DNA from: Paludibacter sp.
Lineage (GTDB): Bacteria > Bacteroidota > Bacteroidia > Bacteroidales > Paludibacteraceae
Length of the DNA stretch: 64,000 bases
Direction: 5' to 3'
Assembly: GCA_028690665.1 (NCBI GenBank)
Contig: JAQVAV010000001.1
Span: forward strand, 186,001-250,000
In this document: piece after piece, positions 1 to 9,510 of the stretch
Layout: the number at the start of each line of letters is the position of its first letter
How positions within the stretch are numbered: position 1 is the stretch's first letter
Notes under the pieces: generated by a model
Told to the model about the DNA's origin: nothing
The model's input: only the letters and a program-made list of their open reading frames with translations
Databases searched by the model: none
Made by a program: the position numbers and the translations under genes

Positions 1-2734
1 TAAAAGAATATGGGCCGGATCGTCCGATAACGGACTATATATTTACAATGAAGATTTGACGCTAAAAAAACACATAACATCTGCCGTATCCAACAGCAAT
101 AACATAACTAAAATCATCTCTCTTTCAAATGACAATATGCTATTTTCAGCATATATGGATAATATTTACATAATCGACGATAATACGCTTGTTGCCAATG
201 CTTTAAATTCTAAGTTTCAAAATAACTGGTCCAATACCGTAGATCTCAAACTCGACACCCGGAATAATTTGTGGATAGGCACCTACGGCAACGGACTTAT
301 GAAATATAATCTCAAGGAAAAGACACTCAAGCAATATAGTGAGCTTCAGCGCAAGGATATAGTCGGAATCGAATACGACAAACAGCATAATATATGGGCA
401 AGCTCTTCTAATGGGATATACAGAATCTCCTCATCTACCAATGCAATCAATATATACTTGGAACAAGATGGCACCGGAGGCAATCAATATCACGAAAAAT
501 GCGCATTCAAAGACGCCTCAGGACATATATATTTCGGAGGAAACACCGGACTTGAAGAAATAACTCCTGAAAATGTAGAATCCGCCAAACAGAATAATCC
601 GATATATTTGACTGATCTCAAACTGTTCGGAAACAGCGTGGTTCCGAAAGATGGAGGAATAGTTGACAAGGATATTTCATTGACAAAAAAAATAAAACTC
701 AAACACAATGAAAATGTCGTGAGTTTAGAATTTACAAGCATCAGCTATGATTGCCTGTCGCTTTTAGAATATGCTTACATGCTCGACGGATTTGATCAGA
801 CATGGAACTATATCGGAAAATATAACCGGGCTACATATTCCAATCTTCCGGCAGGTCATTATACTTTTATGGTTAAAGTTAAAAACGGAAACGGTGTATG
901 GGAGGCCCCGAGGAAATTACTCGATGTGGTGGTTAAACCTGCTCCATGGCTGCACCCCATTGCATTATCGATATATGCAGCGCTTTTGATACTACTTATC
1001 ATTCTGCTCAATAGGTTATATATTCGATTCAAACTCGCTAAAGAAAGAATCACACTTACAGAAGCAAAAATAGCACATGAGCATAAAATGTCGGAAATGA
1101 AAGTGAACTTTTTTACAAATATATCCCATGAATTGAGGACTCCTCTGACTCTGATTTATGCTCCCGTGAAAATGCTCAGAGAAAAATATCAGTCACTTAA
1201 CGAGCAACAACTAGCTTATAATCTGGATTTTATAGCAAATAATGTGGATCGGTTAATGAACCTAACCGATCAATTGCTTAAATTCCGGAACATTAAAAAT
1301 GAAACTCTGCCGCTAAAAGTCGGTTATCATGATTGCGTGCAACAATTATCCAATATTGTTAAACTATACAATATATATACAGCCGAGAAAAATCTCAGCA
1401 TGGAATTCGACTGCTCGTATGAAAGCCTTACGGTAATGTACGATTCCGATAAATTAGATAAAATCATGAACAATTTATTCATGAACGCCACAAAATATTC
1501 ACTTGATAGTGGGAGCATTGTTGTAACGTTGGATCTCGTTAAACACCCTGAAAATATTGACAACGAGAATGAATGGGCCTACATAGAAATTCGTGTTTCG
1601 GACACCGGCATCGGCATTGACAAGAATGATTTTTCACGTTTATTCAAACGATTCAGCCGCCTTGTAAATCCTTCAAAACGTGATCAGATAAATGGTTTTG
1701 GAATAGGACTCAACTTTGTATATCATCTGGTCGACAATCACAAAGGAAAAATCCGTGCGGAACAGAATACTACAAAGGGAATGACATTCATAGTTGATAT
1801 TCCGGTTTCTGAAGATGCCTATAGCGAAAACGAACGGGCAACAGACCATACCGATATAAAACAAAGCGGAGAAATAACTGATCATGATGAATCTGTTGTA
1901 GCGACTTCTAATCCGGGCAACATTGCTGATAAAAAAATTTCAAAAACAGAACGAAAAAAGATTCTTGTAGTCGAAGACAACCCTGATATGAACACCTTTA
2001 TTGCCGGTTTGTTTAGTGATACATTTGATGTAACGACAGCATTAGACGGCCTTAACGGACTGCAACGAGCCATCGAAATAGTTCCGGATGTAATTATTTG
2101 CGATGTATTAATGCCCCGCATGGATGGATTTGAAGTCTGCGGCAAAATTAAAGAAGATAAAGATATTTGTCATATTCCGGTTATTCTACTTACAGCTAAA
2201 AATATGGATGAGGATCAAATAAAAGGATATAATTGTGGAGCCGATATGTATGTTAGCAAGCCATTTAATCCCAATGTGCTGATTTCGATAGTGAACAGAA
2301 TGATTGCCAAACAGGAAATGCAGCAAGCTCTTCTTCGGTCAACATGCGGAATCAAGAATTCTGTCCCTATCGAAGAAGATGCTCAGTTCGAACTTAGTCC
2401 GCTTGACCAGAAATTTTTAAATAAACTTTATAAATATATCGAAGACAACATATCCAACAATGAAATCAATGTAAATCTGCTCGGTCAGGAACTTGGATAT
2501 TCGAGAACTAATTTCTATCGAAAAGTCAAAGCTCTGACGAATGTCACTCCCAACGATTTGCTAAAGACATACCGACTAAATCGAGCTGCAGAACTTATAT
2601 TGAGACGAGAATATACGCTGGGAGAAATTAGTGAAATGACAGGTTTTGGAATACAATCCCATTTTTCCAGTTCGTTTAAAAAGCATTTTGGAGTGTCTCC
2701 GAAAGACTACTTGTCCGATCATTTCAACAAATAG
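1..2734 (+). CDS. Hybrid two-component system regulator (HTCS), 5' end outside window
   Basis: One-protein sensor and transcription regulator of the kind that controls glycan-utilisation loci. The reading frame is open from base 2, where codons encode a beta-propeller strand (IWAGSSDNGLYIYN), so the true start lies left of the window; the TTG at 56 is not a credible start. In order: periplasmic propeller repeats, a Y_Y_Y domain (about 710-940), one membrane segment (about 955-1020), a histidine kinase with phospho-acceptor His in HELRTP (codon 1127) and an ATPase domain with DTGIGI, a receiver domain with phospho-acceptor Asp in CDVLMP (codon 2102) and Lys in SKPF, and a C-terminal AraC-type helix-turn-helix (about 2450-2720). 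The next gene, a GH106 enzyme, is a likely target. The sensed ligand cannot be read from the sequence. Confidence 0.95.
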   Translation, partial: KRIWAGSSDNGLYIYNEDLTLKKHITSAVSNSNNITKIISLSNDNMLFSAYMDNIYIIDDNTLVANALNSKFQNNWSNTVDLKLDTRNNLWIGTYGNGLMKYNLKEKTLKQYSELQRKDIVGIEYDKQHNIWASSSNGIYRISSSTNAINIYLEQDGTGGNQYHEKCAFKDASGHIYFGGNTGLEEITPENVESAKQNNPIYLTDLKLFGNSVVPKDGGIVDKDISLTKKIKLKHNENVVSLEFTSISYDCLSLLEYAYMLDGFDQTWNYIGKYNRATYSNLPAGHYTFMVKVKNGNGVWEAPRKLLDVVVKPAPWLHPIALSIYAALLILLIILLNRLYIRFKLAKERITLTEAKIAHEHKMSEMKVNFFTNISHELRTPLTLIYAPVKMLREKYQSLNEQQLAYNLDFIANNVDRLMNLTDQLLKFRNIKNETLPLKVGYHDCVQQLSNIVKLYNIYTAEKNLSMEFDCSYESLTVMYDSDKLDKIMNNLFMNATKYSLDSGSIVVTLDLVKHPENIDNENEWAYIEIRVSDTGIGIDKNDFSRLFKRFSRLVNPSKRDQINGFGIGLNFVYHLVDNHKGKIRAEQNTTKGMTFIVDIPVSEDAYSENERATDHTDIKQSGEITDHDESVVATSNPGNIADKKISKTERKKILVVEDNPDMNTFIAGLFSDTFDVTTALDGLNGLQRAIEIVPDVIICDVLMPRMDGFEVCGKIKEDKDICHIPVILLTAKNMDEDQIKGYNCGADMYVSKPFNPNVLISIVNRMIAKQEMQQALLRSTCGIKNSVPIEEDAQFELSPLDQKFLNKLYKYIEDNISNNEINVNLLGQELGYSRTNFYRKVKALTNVTPNDLLKTYRLNRAAELILRREYTLGEISEMTGFGIQSHFSSSFKKHFGVSPKDYLSDHFNK

Positions 2735-2843
2735 AACCTGATTGCAGAATACATAATTAGGAAGTAAGACAATTATACATAAATTAGTCAATCTCATTTT
2801 ATACCAATCGACATTGACCATATCTTCCTTCTGATCAATTTAT

Positions 2844-2872
2844 TTGGAACAATTCCTAAAATAATTGGAACA
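2844..2872 (+). promoter_or_regulatory. Direct repeat, possible AraC-type operator
   Basis: TTGGAACA occurs at 2844-2851 and again at 2865-2872, exactly 21 bp (two helical turns) apart. It lies about 35-60 bp upstream of the -7 box of the GH106 gene. The first copy also belongs to a short palindrome (GGAA-CAA-TTCC). The spacing suits binding by the AraC-type domain of the upstream regulator. This is inference from position and geometry only. Confidence 0.35.
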
Positions 2873-2904
2873 GATCAAGCAATGATATATGGTACTAATG
2901 CCGT

Positions 2905-2912
2905 TATCTTTG
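2905..2912 (+). promoter_or_regulatory. Bacteroidota -7 promoter element for the GH106 gene
   Basis: TATCTTTG matches the TAnnTTTG consensus and lies 31 bp before the GH106 start codon. No clear -33 TTTG is seen, as would be expected for an activator-dependent promoter. Confidence 0.5.
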
Positions 2913-2943
2913 TATAATCAGTTAATCAACCAAATCAATTAAA

Positions 2944-5900
2944 ATGAGATCCATAACTCTAAAATCAGGTTTAACAGTCATATTCCTGTTTTTTTTTATC
3001 TTACAAGCCGGTTCTGTAGTAATTTCTGACAACGATCAGAAGCTGCTTAATACGTTTCAATCTCCAAAAGATATTCAAACATCCTGCTATTGGTACTGGA
3101 TTTCCGGAAATATCAGCAAAGAAGGCGTGATAAATGACTTAAAGTCAATGAAAAGGGCTGGCATAAACAGAGCTTTCATTGGTTTTCAGGGGCTTACCGA
3201 AGTTCCTCATGGACCTGTATATATTCAAAGCGATGAATGGTACGATATCGTTCACGCCGCTTTGAAAACCGCAACAGAAGAAAATATAGAAATTGGCATA
3301 TTCAACGGTCCAGGCTGGAGCCAGGCTGGAGGCCCATGGATTAAACCAGAACAGTCAATGCGCTATTTGGCTTCACAGCGCACTTTGGTTACCGGAGGTG
3401 GCGAAAAATCAATAATATTTCCTCATCCCGACAATTTTCTTAAAAATGTAAAAATTTTAGCTTTCAGGAACAATAACATTCATCCTGAGATACGGGCCAA
3501 TATAGATAATATAACTTCAGATGGAGTTACCGATGTAGCTAAGATGTTCGATGGAGATAAAAAAACTTTGGGTGGGTTTGAACGTGATAAAGCCAGTATT
3601 ACTATAAAACCTTCCAACAAAAATTTTACACTTCGTTCAATCCGGCTTGAGAGCGAAACACCCATCAGAGCATATTTTTCTGTAAAAGTTAAGCGTAATG
3701 GAGTCTTTAAAGAAATCTGTAATTTCAGTGCTGACCGTACCAATATGATGATTGAAGTTGGATATGATATTCTGGCACCTATAGCTATTGCTGTTCCGGA
3801 TGTGAGCGGGGACGAATTCAGGATTGATATGAACATCAATGCAAATTGTAAAATTAAAGAGTTTGAACTCTCCGAAGAGCCTGTTGTAGATCATTATGCA
3901 GAGAAAATACTCAGCAAGATGCATCAAACTCCACAACCCTTCTGGCATGATTATAAATGGACAACAGAAATCCCGTATTCTTCGAATGAAGTTGTTGCAG
4001 AAAAAAATATAATTGACATAACCAAACAAATTGATGGAGATGTTGTGAAATGGAATGTTCCGCAAGGAAACTGGGAAATTGTACGTACCTATATGGCACC
4101 TACCAACATCTGCAATTCTCCTGCCATAAAAGGAGATGGACAGGGATTGGAGGTTGACCGTTGGAATAAAGAAAGTCTTAAACATCACTACGATAGTTTT
4201 ATCGGAGAAATACTTAAACGAGTTCCTGAGCCAGACCGGAAAACGTGGAAAGTGATCGTGTGTGACAGTTATGAAAGGGCCACACAGAACTATGGAGATG
4301 ATTTTATCGAATACTTCAAAAAAAGGTTCGGATATGATCCTACTCCTTATCTGCTTACTTTCGACGGAATTGTAGTGGGTAGTTCCGATAAATCAGATCG
4401 TTTTTTATGGGATCTTCGCCGCACTATTGCCGACAGATTGGCATACGATCATATCGGAGGCCTGCGTAAACTTGCACACAAAGATGGATTAAGCATGTGG
4501 TTAGAACCCTACGGACATTGGGGCTTTCCGGGAGAATTTCTTCAATATGGCGGACAATCCGACGAAGTTGCAGGTGAGTTTTGGAGCGAAGGTTCGCTTG
4601 GCGATATAGAGAATCGTGCGGCATCATCAGTTGCACATATCTATGGAAAACATAAAGTTTCAGCAGAGTCATTTACCTGTGGTGGTCCTGAATTTGCCCG
4701 TAGCCCTCGTAACATGAAGCAACGTGGTGATAAATTTTTTACAGAAGGTATAAATAACACTTTGCTGCACGTGTATATTTCACAGCCTGATGAAAAAACT
4801 ATTCCGGGGCAAAATTGCCCGTTCGGAAATGAATTTAATCGAAAAAACACCTGGTATAACCAGATAGATTTGTTTACCGACTACTTAAAACGATGTAATT
4901 ATATGCTACAACAAGGCAATTATGTGGCAGATGTAGCTTACTATATAGGCGAAGATGCCCCTGTTATGACCGGAATTACCGAGCCTGCTTTGCCCAAGGG
5001 ATATCAATACGATTTCATAAATGCCGAGGTTATTGAGAAAGATCTTACTGCCGGTGATAATCACATTTTATCTTTACCACACGGAACTCAATATAAACTA
5101 CTTGTACTACCGCCAAGTACGACCATGCGGCCTACCGTAATCAAAAAAATAAAACAACTTCTTGAAACCGGAGCTATTATTTTAGGTCCAAAACCTGAAA
5201 AATCTCCAAGCCTTCAGGATTATGCAAACGCTGATGCTGAAATCAAATCGATTGCAAACGAATTATGGGGAATTAGCAGCAATGACCATACAATCCGTCG
5301 TATTGGGAAAGGAGTTTTGTTTACCGGATACAGCATTGAAGATATATTTGACATGATGGGTTATAAGCCTGATTTTCAAATATCAGACAGTACCGATGTA
5401 AAATACGCTCATACAACAATGAATGGACGTGATATTTATTTTGTAGCCAACCAAACCGAAAAGGCAGTTGATTTTGCAGCACAATTTCGTGTTGCAGGAA
5501 AGGTACCAGAATTGTGGAATCCTATAGATGGATCGGTTCGTGATCTCAAATCGTTTGTTAATGTAGGAAATGTAACGAGCATCCCGGTAAAGTTACACGC
5601 TAACGAAAGCATGTTTGTTGTATTTCAGAAAGATATATCTAATGAAAAACAAGTGTTGGACATATCACTTAATTACCCTGCTGAGAAAGAATTATTGCAA
5701 TTAGATAACAACTGGAATCTGAAACTGCAATCGATGGTTGGAGATGGAAAGAAAATCAAGCTTGGAGAACTTAAGGATCTGACAACAGTGAATGATGATT
5801 ATGTTAAGTATTTTTCCGGAACAGGGGTTTATACCAACACATTCAAAATTAATCAGATTCCAACAGGGAAAAAAATAACATTAGATTTGGGTGAAGTCTG

Positions 5901-6165
5901 TGAAATGGCCAAGGTAAAAATCAATGGTAAGTATGTTGGTGGTGTCTGGACTGCTCCATATACGCTCGACATTACAAATACCTTGAAATCAGGCAAAAAC
6001 TCAATAGAAATTACAGTGGTGAATAATTGGGTAAATCGTCTTGTTGGCGATTCAAGATTGCCTGAAAACAAACGTAAAACATCTTATGTATACAGAACTT
6101 ATAATACAGGAACACCACTGCAAAAAGCCGGATTAATCGGTCCTGTTAAGATTCTGACTGAATAA
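2944..6165 (+). CDS. GH106 family alpha-L-rhamnosidase-like glycoside hydrolase
   Basis: A 1073-residue exported enzyme expected to release terminal alpha-L-rhamnose, for instance from rhamnogalacturonan. It has an N-terminal signal peptide (about 1-24) with no lipobox, so it is probably periplasmic. GH106 hallmarks are the early SCYWYWISGNIS and FNGPGWSQAGGPWI segments (about residues 50-140), a TIM-barrel core with conserved acidic segments CDSYERA, WLEPYGHWG and SAESFTCGGPEF (about 440-580), and a C-terminal galactose-binding-like beta-sandwich (about 950-1065). It has no type IX tail, unlike many enzymes in the right half of the window. The location directly after the HTCS gene implies it is the last gene of a rhamnose-containing glycan locus to the left. 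Family assignment is firm; substrate is inferred. Confidence 0.88.
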   Translation: MRSITLKSGLTVIFLFFFILQAGSVVISDNDQKLLNTFQSPKDIQTSCYWYWISGNISKEGVINDLKSMKRAGINRAFIGFQGLTEVPHGPVYIQSDEWYDIVHAALKTATEENIEIGIFNGPGWSQAGGPWIKPEQSMRYLASQRTLVTGGGEKSIIFPHPDNFLKNVKILAFRNNNIHPEIRANIDNITSDGVTDVAKMFDGDKKTLGGFERDKASITIKPSNKNFTLRSIRLESETPIRAYFSVKVKRNGVFKEICNFSADRTNMMIEVGYDILAPIAIAVPDVSGDEFRIDMNINANCKIKEFELSEEPVVDHYAEKILSKMHQTPQPFWHDYKWTTEIPYSSNEVVAEKNIIDITKQIDGDVVKWNVPQGNWEIVRTYMAPTNICNSPAIKGDGQGLEVDRWNKESLKHHYDSFIGEILKRVPEPDRKTWKVIVCDSYERATQNYGDDFIEYFKKRFGYDPTPYLLTFDGIVVGSSDKSDRFLWDLRRTIADRLAYDHIGGLRKLAHKDGLSMWLEPYGHWGFPGEFLQYGGQSDEVAGEFWSEGSLGDIENRAASSVAHIYGKHKVSAESFTCGGPEFARSPRNMKQRGDKFFTEGINNTLLHVYISQPDEKTIPGQNCPFGNEFNRKNTWYNQIDLFTDYLKRCNYMLQQGNYVADVAYYIGEDAPVMTGITEPALPKGYQYDFINAEVIEKDLTAGDNHILSLPHGTQYKLLVLPPSTTMRPTVIKKIKQLLETGAIILGPKPEKSPSLQDYANADAEIKSIANELWGISSNDHTIRRIGKGVLFTGYSIEDIFDMMGYKPDFQISDSTDVKYAHTTMNGRDIYFVANQTEKAVDFAAQFRVAGKVPELWNPIDGSVRDLKSFVNVGNVTSIPVKLHANESMFVVFQKDISNEKQVLDISLNYPAEKELLQLDNNWNLKLQSMVGDGKKIKLGELKDLTTVNDDYVKYFSGTGVYTNTFKINQIPTGKKITLDLGEVCEMAKVKINGKYVGGVWTAPYTLDITNTLKSGKNSIEITVVNNWVNRLVGDSRLPENKRKTSYVYRTYNTGTPLQKAGLIGPVKILTE

Positions 6166-6204
6166 CAATTCGAAAGAGGTATAGAAGGTTGAATATAGGT
6201 TGGC

Positions 6205-6252
6205 ACAGCTTGCATTGTTAGTATTCTCAATAACAATGTAAGCTGTTTTTTT
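6205..6252 (+). terminator. Rho-independent terminator after GH106 gene
   Basis: A 16-bp stem (6205-6220 with 6231-6246, one G-U pair) and a 10-nt loop are followed by a run of seven T. It closes the GH106 transcript. Confidence 0.85.
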
Positions 6253-6565
6253 ATGATTACAACATTACAATGATAAACGTATTTTTGAAAATTTTATTCG
6301 GTGATTTCAATCCCTCAAAATTAGTCCATTTTTTAATGAGAATGAGATTGATAATCAACACTTACCAACTTTTTATTCTTTTCTTATCCAAAACTTAAGT
6401 TGTTATATTATAGTTTAATGTTTCCGAATACAACTGGATTTGACGAGAATGAATATCGGACCAATTCTTACAACAAAGCGCTCGATGTTATTTTCTAAGG
6501 AACCTATTACTTACAAGAAACAAAAAAGGCAAAAACAGGTCTATTTCCTATTTCTGCCTTCTCAG
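6253..6565. other. Intergenic stretch without a convincing gene
   Basis: AT-rich sequence between the GH106 terminator and the tRNA gene. The only open frame of note is a 26-codon ATG-to-TAA frame at 6419-6499, which has no recognisable features. No repeat or promoter was seen. Confidence 0.5.
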
Positions 6566-6649
6566 TACCCAGAGCCGGGATCGAACCGGCATGGAAGTGA
6601 ATCCACTGGTGTTTGAGACCAGCGCGTCTACCAATTCCGCCATCTGGGC
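6566..6649 (-). tRNA. tRNA-Leu (anticodon CAA)
   Basis: On the minus strand an 84-nt class II tRNA folds completely. The acceptor GCCCAGA pairs with TCTGGGT (G-T wobble at position 1-72) and is followed by A73. The anticodon stem CTGGT/ACCAG encloses the loop CTCAAAC with anticodon CAA, which reads UUG. There is a long variable arm (TGGA..TCCA) and a T arm GCCGG-TTCGATC-CCGGC. The 3' CCA is not encoded and must be added after transcription. Confidence 0.96.
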
Positions 6650-6659
6650 AAATGCGGGG

Positions 6660-6667
6660 CAAAAGTA
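6660..6667 (-). promoter_or_regulatory. -7 promoter element for tRNA-Leu
   Basis: On the minus strand TACTTTTG (TAnnTTTG) ends 10 bp before the 5' end of the tRNA, the right distance for a start site at or just before the tRNA. Confidence 0.55.
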
Positions 6668-6753
6668 ATTATTTTTTCCGTACTGACAAACTGTTTATGA
6701 AATATCTATGAAACTTTTTCCCGTGATTGACGTTATAGCACAGTTACTTTTAT

Positions 6754-7926
6754 TTATACATTCTGTTTCTCAACAACATAAGTTTTTCGTTTCCCGGAAA
6801 AAATTTCGTACTGGTTGAATTTACATTCCAAAGTACCATTCAGCAAATCATATTTCTTAGTCGGTTTCAGCCCTATCTTGTCAAGACACTCTTTGTGCGA
6901 ACTGATAACCCAGCATGAATTTCCGGCAAACTGGTGTTTAAATAAAGTTCCCAAGTCGGCATACAGCCCTAAAAGATCATCTGATGTAATACGTTCTCCG
7001 TAAGGAGGGTTGGTAACCAACATGCAATTTTCCACCGGAGTATTCAAATCTTTTATCGACACTTGCTGCAATTCGATGTACTTATTTAGTCCGGCACTTT
7101 TTATATTTTGTTCAGAAATGCTTATCGCTCTTTTAGAGATGTCCGATCCGTATATTTTATACTTAAATTCCCGTTCTTCGGAATCATCGTTATAAATATC
7201 ATCGAATAAATCTTTGTCGAAATCCGGCCATTTTTCGAAAGCAAACGACGAACGATATAAACCGGGCGGGATATTCAAGGCAATCAGAGCCGCTTCTATC
7301 AACAAGGTACCCGAACCACACATAGGATCCACAAAATTAGTCTGCCCGTCCCATCCGGCCAGTAAAAGCATGCCTGCTGCCAGAGCTTCATTGATCGGCG
7401 CCTCATTTTGCGATATACGGTAGCCCCGCTTATGTAGCGAATCGCCCGAACTGTCGACAGACAGCGTGCAACGATCATTGGCAATGTGTAAATGAAAGAG
7501 CATATTCGGATTATCCAAACGTACTGAAGGCCGTTCTTTCTCACGCTCTGTAAACCAGTCAACTATTGCATCTTTTACGCGGTAAGCAACAAACTTGGAA
7601 TGTTTAAAATTTTCCGAATATATAGTTGTATCGACTGCAAAAGTTGACTGAACATCAAGAAAATCAGACCAGCGTACTTTTTTCAACTCTTCGTAAACCT
7701 GATCAGCATCTTTTGCTCTAAAATGAAAAAACGGTTTCAACACACGCGATGCAGTTCTCAAAAACATATTCGAACGGTACAGCAAGCCTTTATTTCCGGT
7801 AAAACTAACTGCACGACGCTGAATTTCAATATTATTTGCACCTAAATTCAACAACTCTGCTGCCAAAACTTCTTCAAGGCCTTTAAATGTTTTGGCAATC
7901 ATTTCAAACTCTCTTTCTGTCTGCAT
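6754..7926 (-). CDS. THUMP-domain class I SAM-dependent RNA methyltransferase, RlmL-like
   Basis: A 390-residue cytoplasmic protein related to the N-terminal half of E. coli RlmL, which makes m2G2445 in 23S rRNA. It carries an N-terminal ferredoxin-like/THUMP region (about residues 45-155) with the typical start FEMIAKTFKGLEEVLAAEL. The Rossmann methyltransferase domain follows, with SAM-binding VDPMCGSGTLLIEAA (about 200) and catalytic NPPYGERI (about 308). It lacks the RlmK half, as is usual in Bacteroidota. It is the last gene of a minus-strand trio with the NadR-like kinase and serine acetyltransferase, with gaps of only 13-14 bp, so the three are probably co-transcribed. The exact target base is inferred from family. 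Confidence 0.88.
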   Translation of the reverse strand: MQTEREFEMIAKTFKGLEEVLAAELLNLGANNIEIQRRAVSFTGNKGLLYRSNMFLRTASRVLKPFFHFRAKDADQVYEELKKVRWSDFLDVQSTFAVDTTIYSENFKHSKFVAYRVKDAIVDWFTEREKERPSVRLDNPNMLFHLHIANDRCTLSVDSSGDSLHKRGYRISQNEAPINEALAAGMLLLAGWDGQTNFVDPMCGSGTLLIEAALIALNIPPGLYRSSFAFEKWPDFDKDLFDDIYNDDSEEREFKYKIYGSDISKRAISISEQNIKSAGLNKYIELQQVSIKDLNTPVENCMLVTNPPYGERITSDDLLGLYADLGTLFKHQFAGNSCWVISSHKECLDKIGLKPTKKYDLLNGTLECKFNQYEIFSGKRKTYVVEKQNV

Positions 7927-7939
7927 AAAATGAAACTGA

Positions 7940-8815
7940 TTATTTATGTTGTACTAATTTAGCGCCCGGAGCAACATCTGTATCCACCCATATATTACCG
8001 CCAATCACAGCACCGTCACCCACAGTAACAGTACCCAGAATGGTTGAATTCGAATAAATAATAACATTATTCCCAATACGGGGATGACGCTGAATACCCT
8101 TAATTGGATTTCCATTTTCATCCAACGGAAAACTTTTTGCCCCTAGAGTAACACCCTGATACATTTTTACATTATTTCCCAAAATAGCTGTTTCTCCAAT
8201 CACAACTCCGGTACCATGGTCTATTGTAAAGTATTCCCCGATAGTGGCCCCGGGATGTATATCAATTCCGGTTTCAGAATGAGCCATTTCTGTAATAATA
8301 CGCGGAATTAAAGGCACATCCAGATGCAGTAACGCATTGGCAATCCGGTAATTGCTGATAGCCCGGATACTCGGATAACAAAAAATTACTTCTCCAAAAC
8401 TTTTTGCAGCAGGATCTCCGTTAAATGCAGCAATAACATCGGTATGAAGTTCTTCTCTGATATGGGGCAACATAATTATAAATTCGGTGGATTTTTCACG
8501 GGCAAGCTTATCCATATCATAACAACTTATACCTGCATCCGGCCTGGATTCAAAGCATAAGCCCGCTTTTATCTGAGAAGAAAGCATTACCTGTAGTTTG
8601 TCTATGTTTACTCCTATATGATAAAGCATGGTTTTGGTATTTACCGCAGCATTCCCAAAGTAGCCCGGGAATAAAATAGCCCGGATCAATTGCACTATTT
8701 CGTCCAACACCTCTACCGACGGCATCGGGTTATTTTCGTTATGCTGATGGCACACATCCCTGAAACCCTCTATATCAGAAAGTCTCTTTATAGCATCTAA
8801 TATCTTTTTATTCAT
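7940..8815 (-). CDS. cysE: Serine O-acetyltransferase (EpsC/CysE type)
   Basis: Transfers acetyl from acetyl-CoA to L-serine, the first committed step of cysteine synthesis. The 291 residues show an alpha-helical N-terminal half and a C-terminal left-handed beta-helix of hexapeptide repeats (about residues 190-285). The signature DIHPGATIGEYFTIDHGTG and GVVIGETAILGNNVKMYQGV contain the conserved catalytic His/Asp region and the acetyl-CoA-binding turns. The long N-terminal extension is typical of the Bacteroidota EpsC-like form. It is the middle gene of a compact minus-strand operon, 13-14 bp from each neighbour. No cysteine synthase gene is adjacent. Confidence 0.93.
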   Translation of the reverse strand: MNKKILDAIKRLSDIEGFRDVCHQHNENNPMPSVEVLDEIVQLIRAILFPGYFGNAAVNTKTMLYHIGVNIDKLQVMLSSQIKAGLCFESRPDAGISCYDMDKLAREKSTEFIIMLPHIREELHTDVIAAFNGDPAAKSFGEVIFCYPSIRAISNYRIANALLHLDVPLIPRIITEMAHSETGIDIHPGATIGEYFTIDHGTGVVIGETAILGNNVKMYQGVTLGAKSFPLDENGNPIKGIQRHPRIGNNVIIYSNSTILGTVTVGDGAVIGGNIWVDTDVAPGAKLVQHK

Positions 8816-8829
8816 TCTTCTAAATTTAT

Positions 8830-9348
8830 TTATTTTTTCTGCAAAGTATGTAAAGCAGAAATTGCATTATTCAAACGTTGTTCATTTATACCGGAAATAA
8901 CAAAATACGGTTTTCTTGTGTTTTCAATTTCCTTTTTATACCAATCGAAAAAAAACATACGTTTATCTCCGTTTTCCCTTACAGGATCAGGCATCCAGGG
9001 CAAATCGGGATAACACAGAAGATAAGCATCGAAATAACTTTCATCCAACCGTTGTTGTACAAAATCGGGGATCTTATGATAACAGTATTCAAACCATACT
9101 TTTGTAATAATCAAATCTGTATCAAAAAACACAAATTCAGGCCCCAGATGTCCGGCAAACCGATCTTCTTCCATTATCTGTACACGAGCAATTTCGCATA
9201 CATCCTCAAAGGTATATTCCCGTTTAAGTTTCTCAACATATCTGCGCGCATATTCAGGCACCCACGGGACGTCATAAAACTTAGCAAGCTTTTCGGCCAA
9301 TTCTGATTTGCCTGTCGACTCAGGGCCTAATATAGCAATTTTTTTCAT
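8830..9348 (-). CDS. NadR-like P-loop kinase (ribosylnicotinamide kinase-type ATPase)
   Basis: A 172-residue cytoplasmic ATPase similar to the C-terminal kinase domain of NadR, which phosphorylates nicotinamide riboside in NAD salvage. The Walker A motif GPESTGKSEL lies at residues 8-17, followed by the family-typical VPEYARRYVEKL and a FFDTDLIITKVWFEYCY segment (about 95-112). The nicotinamide-nucleotide adenylyltransferase domain of full NadR is absent, so this is a stand-alone kinase. First gene of the minus-strand trio with serine acetyltransferase and the rRNA methyltransferase. Kinase fold is clear; the substrate is inferred from family. Confidence 0.8.
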   Translation of the reverse strand: MKKIAILGPESTGKSELAEKLAKFYDVPWVPEYARRYVEKLKREYTFEDVCEIARVQIMEEDRFAGHLGPEFVFFDTDLIITKVWFEYCYHKIPDFVQQRLDESYFDAYLLCYPDLPWMPDPVRENGDKRMFFFDWYKKEIENTRKPYFVISGINEQRLNNAISALHTLQKK

Positions 9349-9489
9349 TCAATTTCATTACGGAATTAAGCCGGATCTTTTCCGGTTTATTTTCCATGTC
9401 AATGCCTAACGAACAGGAATAAATGAGTTATGCATATTTCACATCTATTAAAAAGTTGCATAGCACAATCGTTTTTCAAGCAAATCATC

Positions 9490-9497
9490 TATTTTTG
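9490..9497 (+). promoter_or_regulatory. -7 promoter element for the PAP2 gene
   Basis: TATTTTTG matches TAnnTTTG and lies 13 bp before the start codon at 9511, predicting a very short leader. A T-rich stretch about 20 bp upstream could act as the -33 region. Confidence 0.5.
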
Positions 9498-9510
9498 TAA
9501 AAAATAATTT

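Noticed and set aside
3480-4188. Long minus-strand open frames of 119 and 183 codons inside the GH106 gene
   Set aside because: They lie entirely antisense to a clearly conserved enzyme, have no domain or start signal, and their composition is that of a reversed coding strand.
6419-6499. 26-codon frame starting MFPNTTGFDENEYR
   Set aside because: Too short to support, with no promoter element or neighbour that gives it meaning; probably chance.
6566-6649. tRNA-Leu as an integration site with a genomic island on its left
   Set aside because: No integrase, no duplicated tRNA end and no direct repeat of its 3' part was seen nearby.
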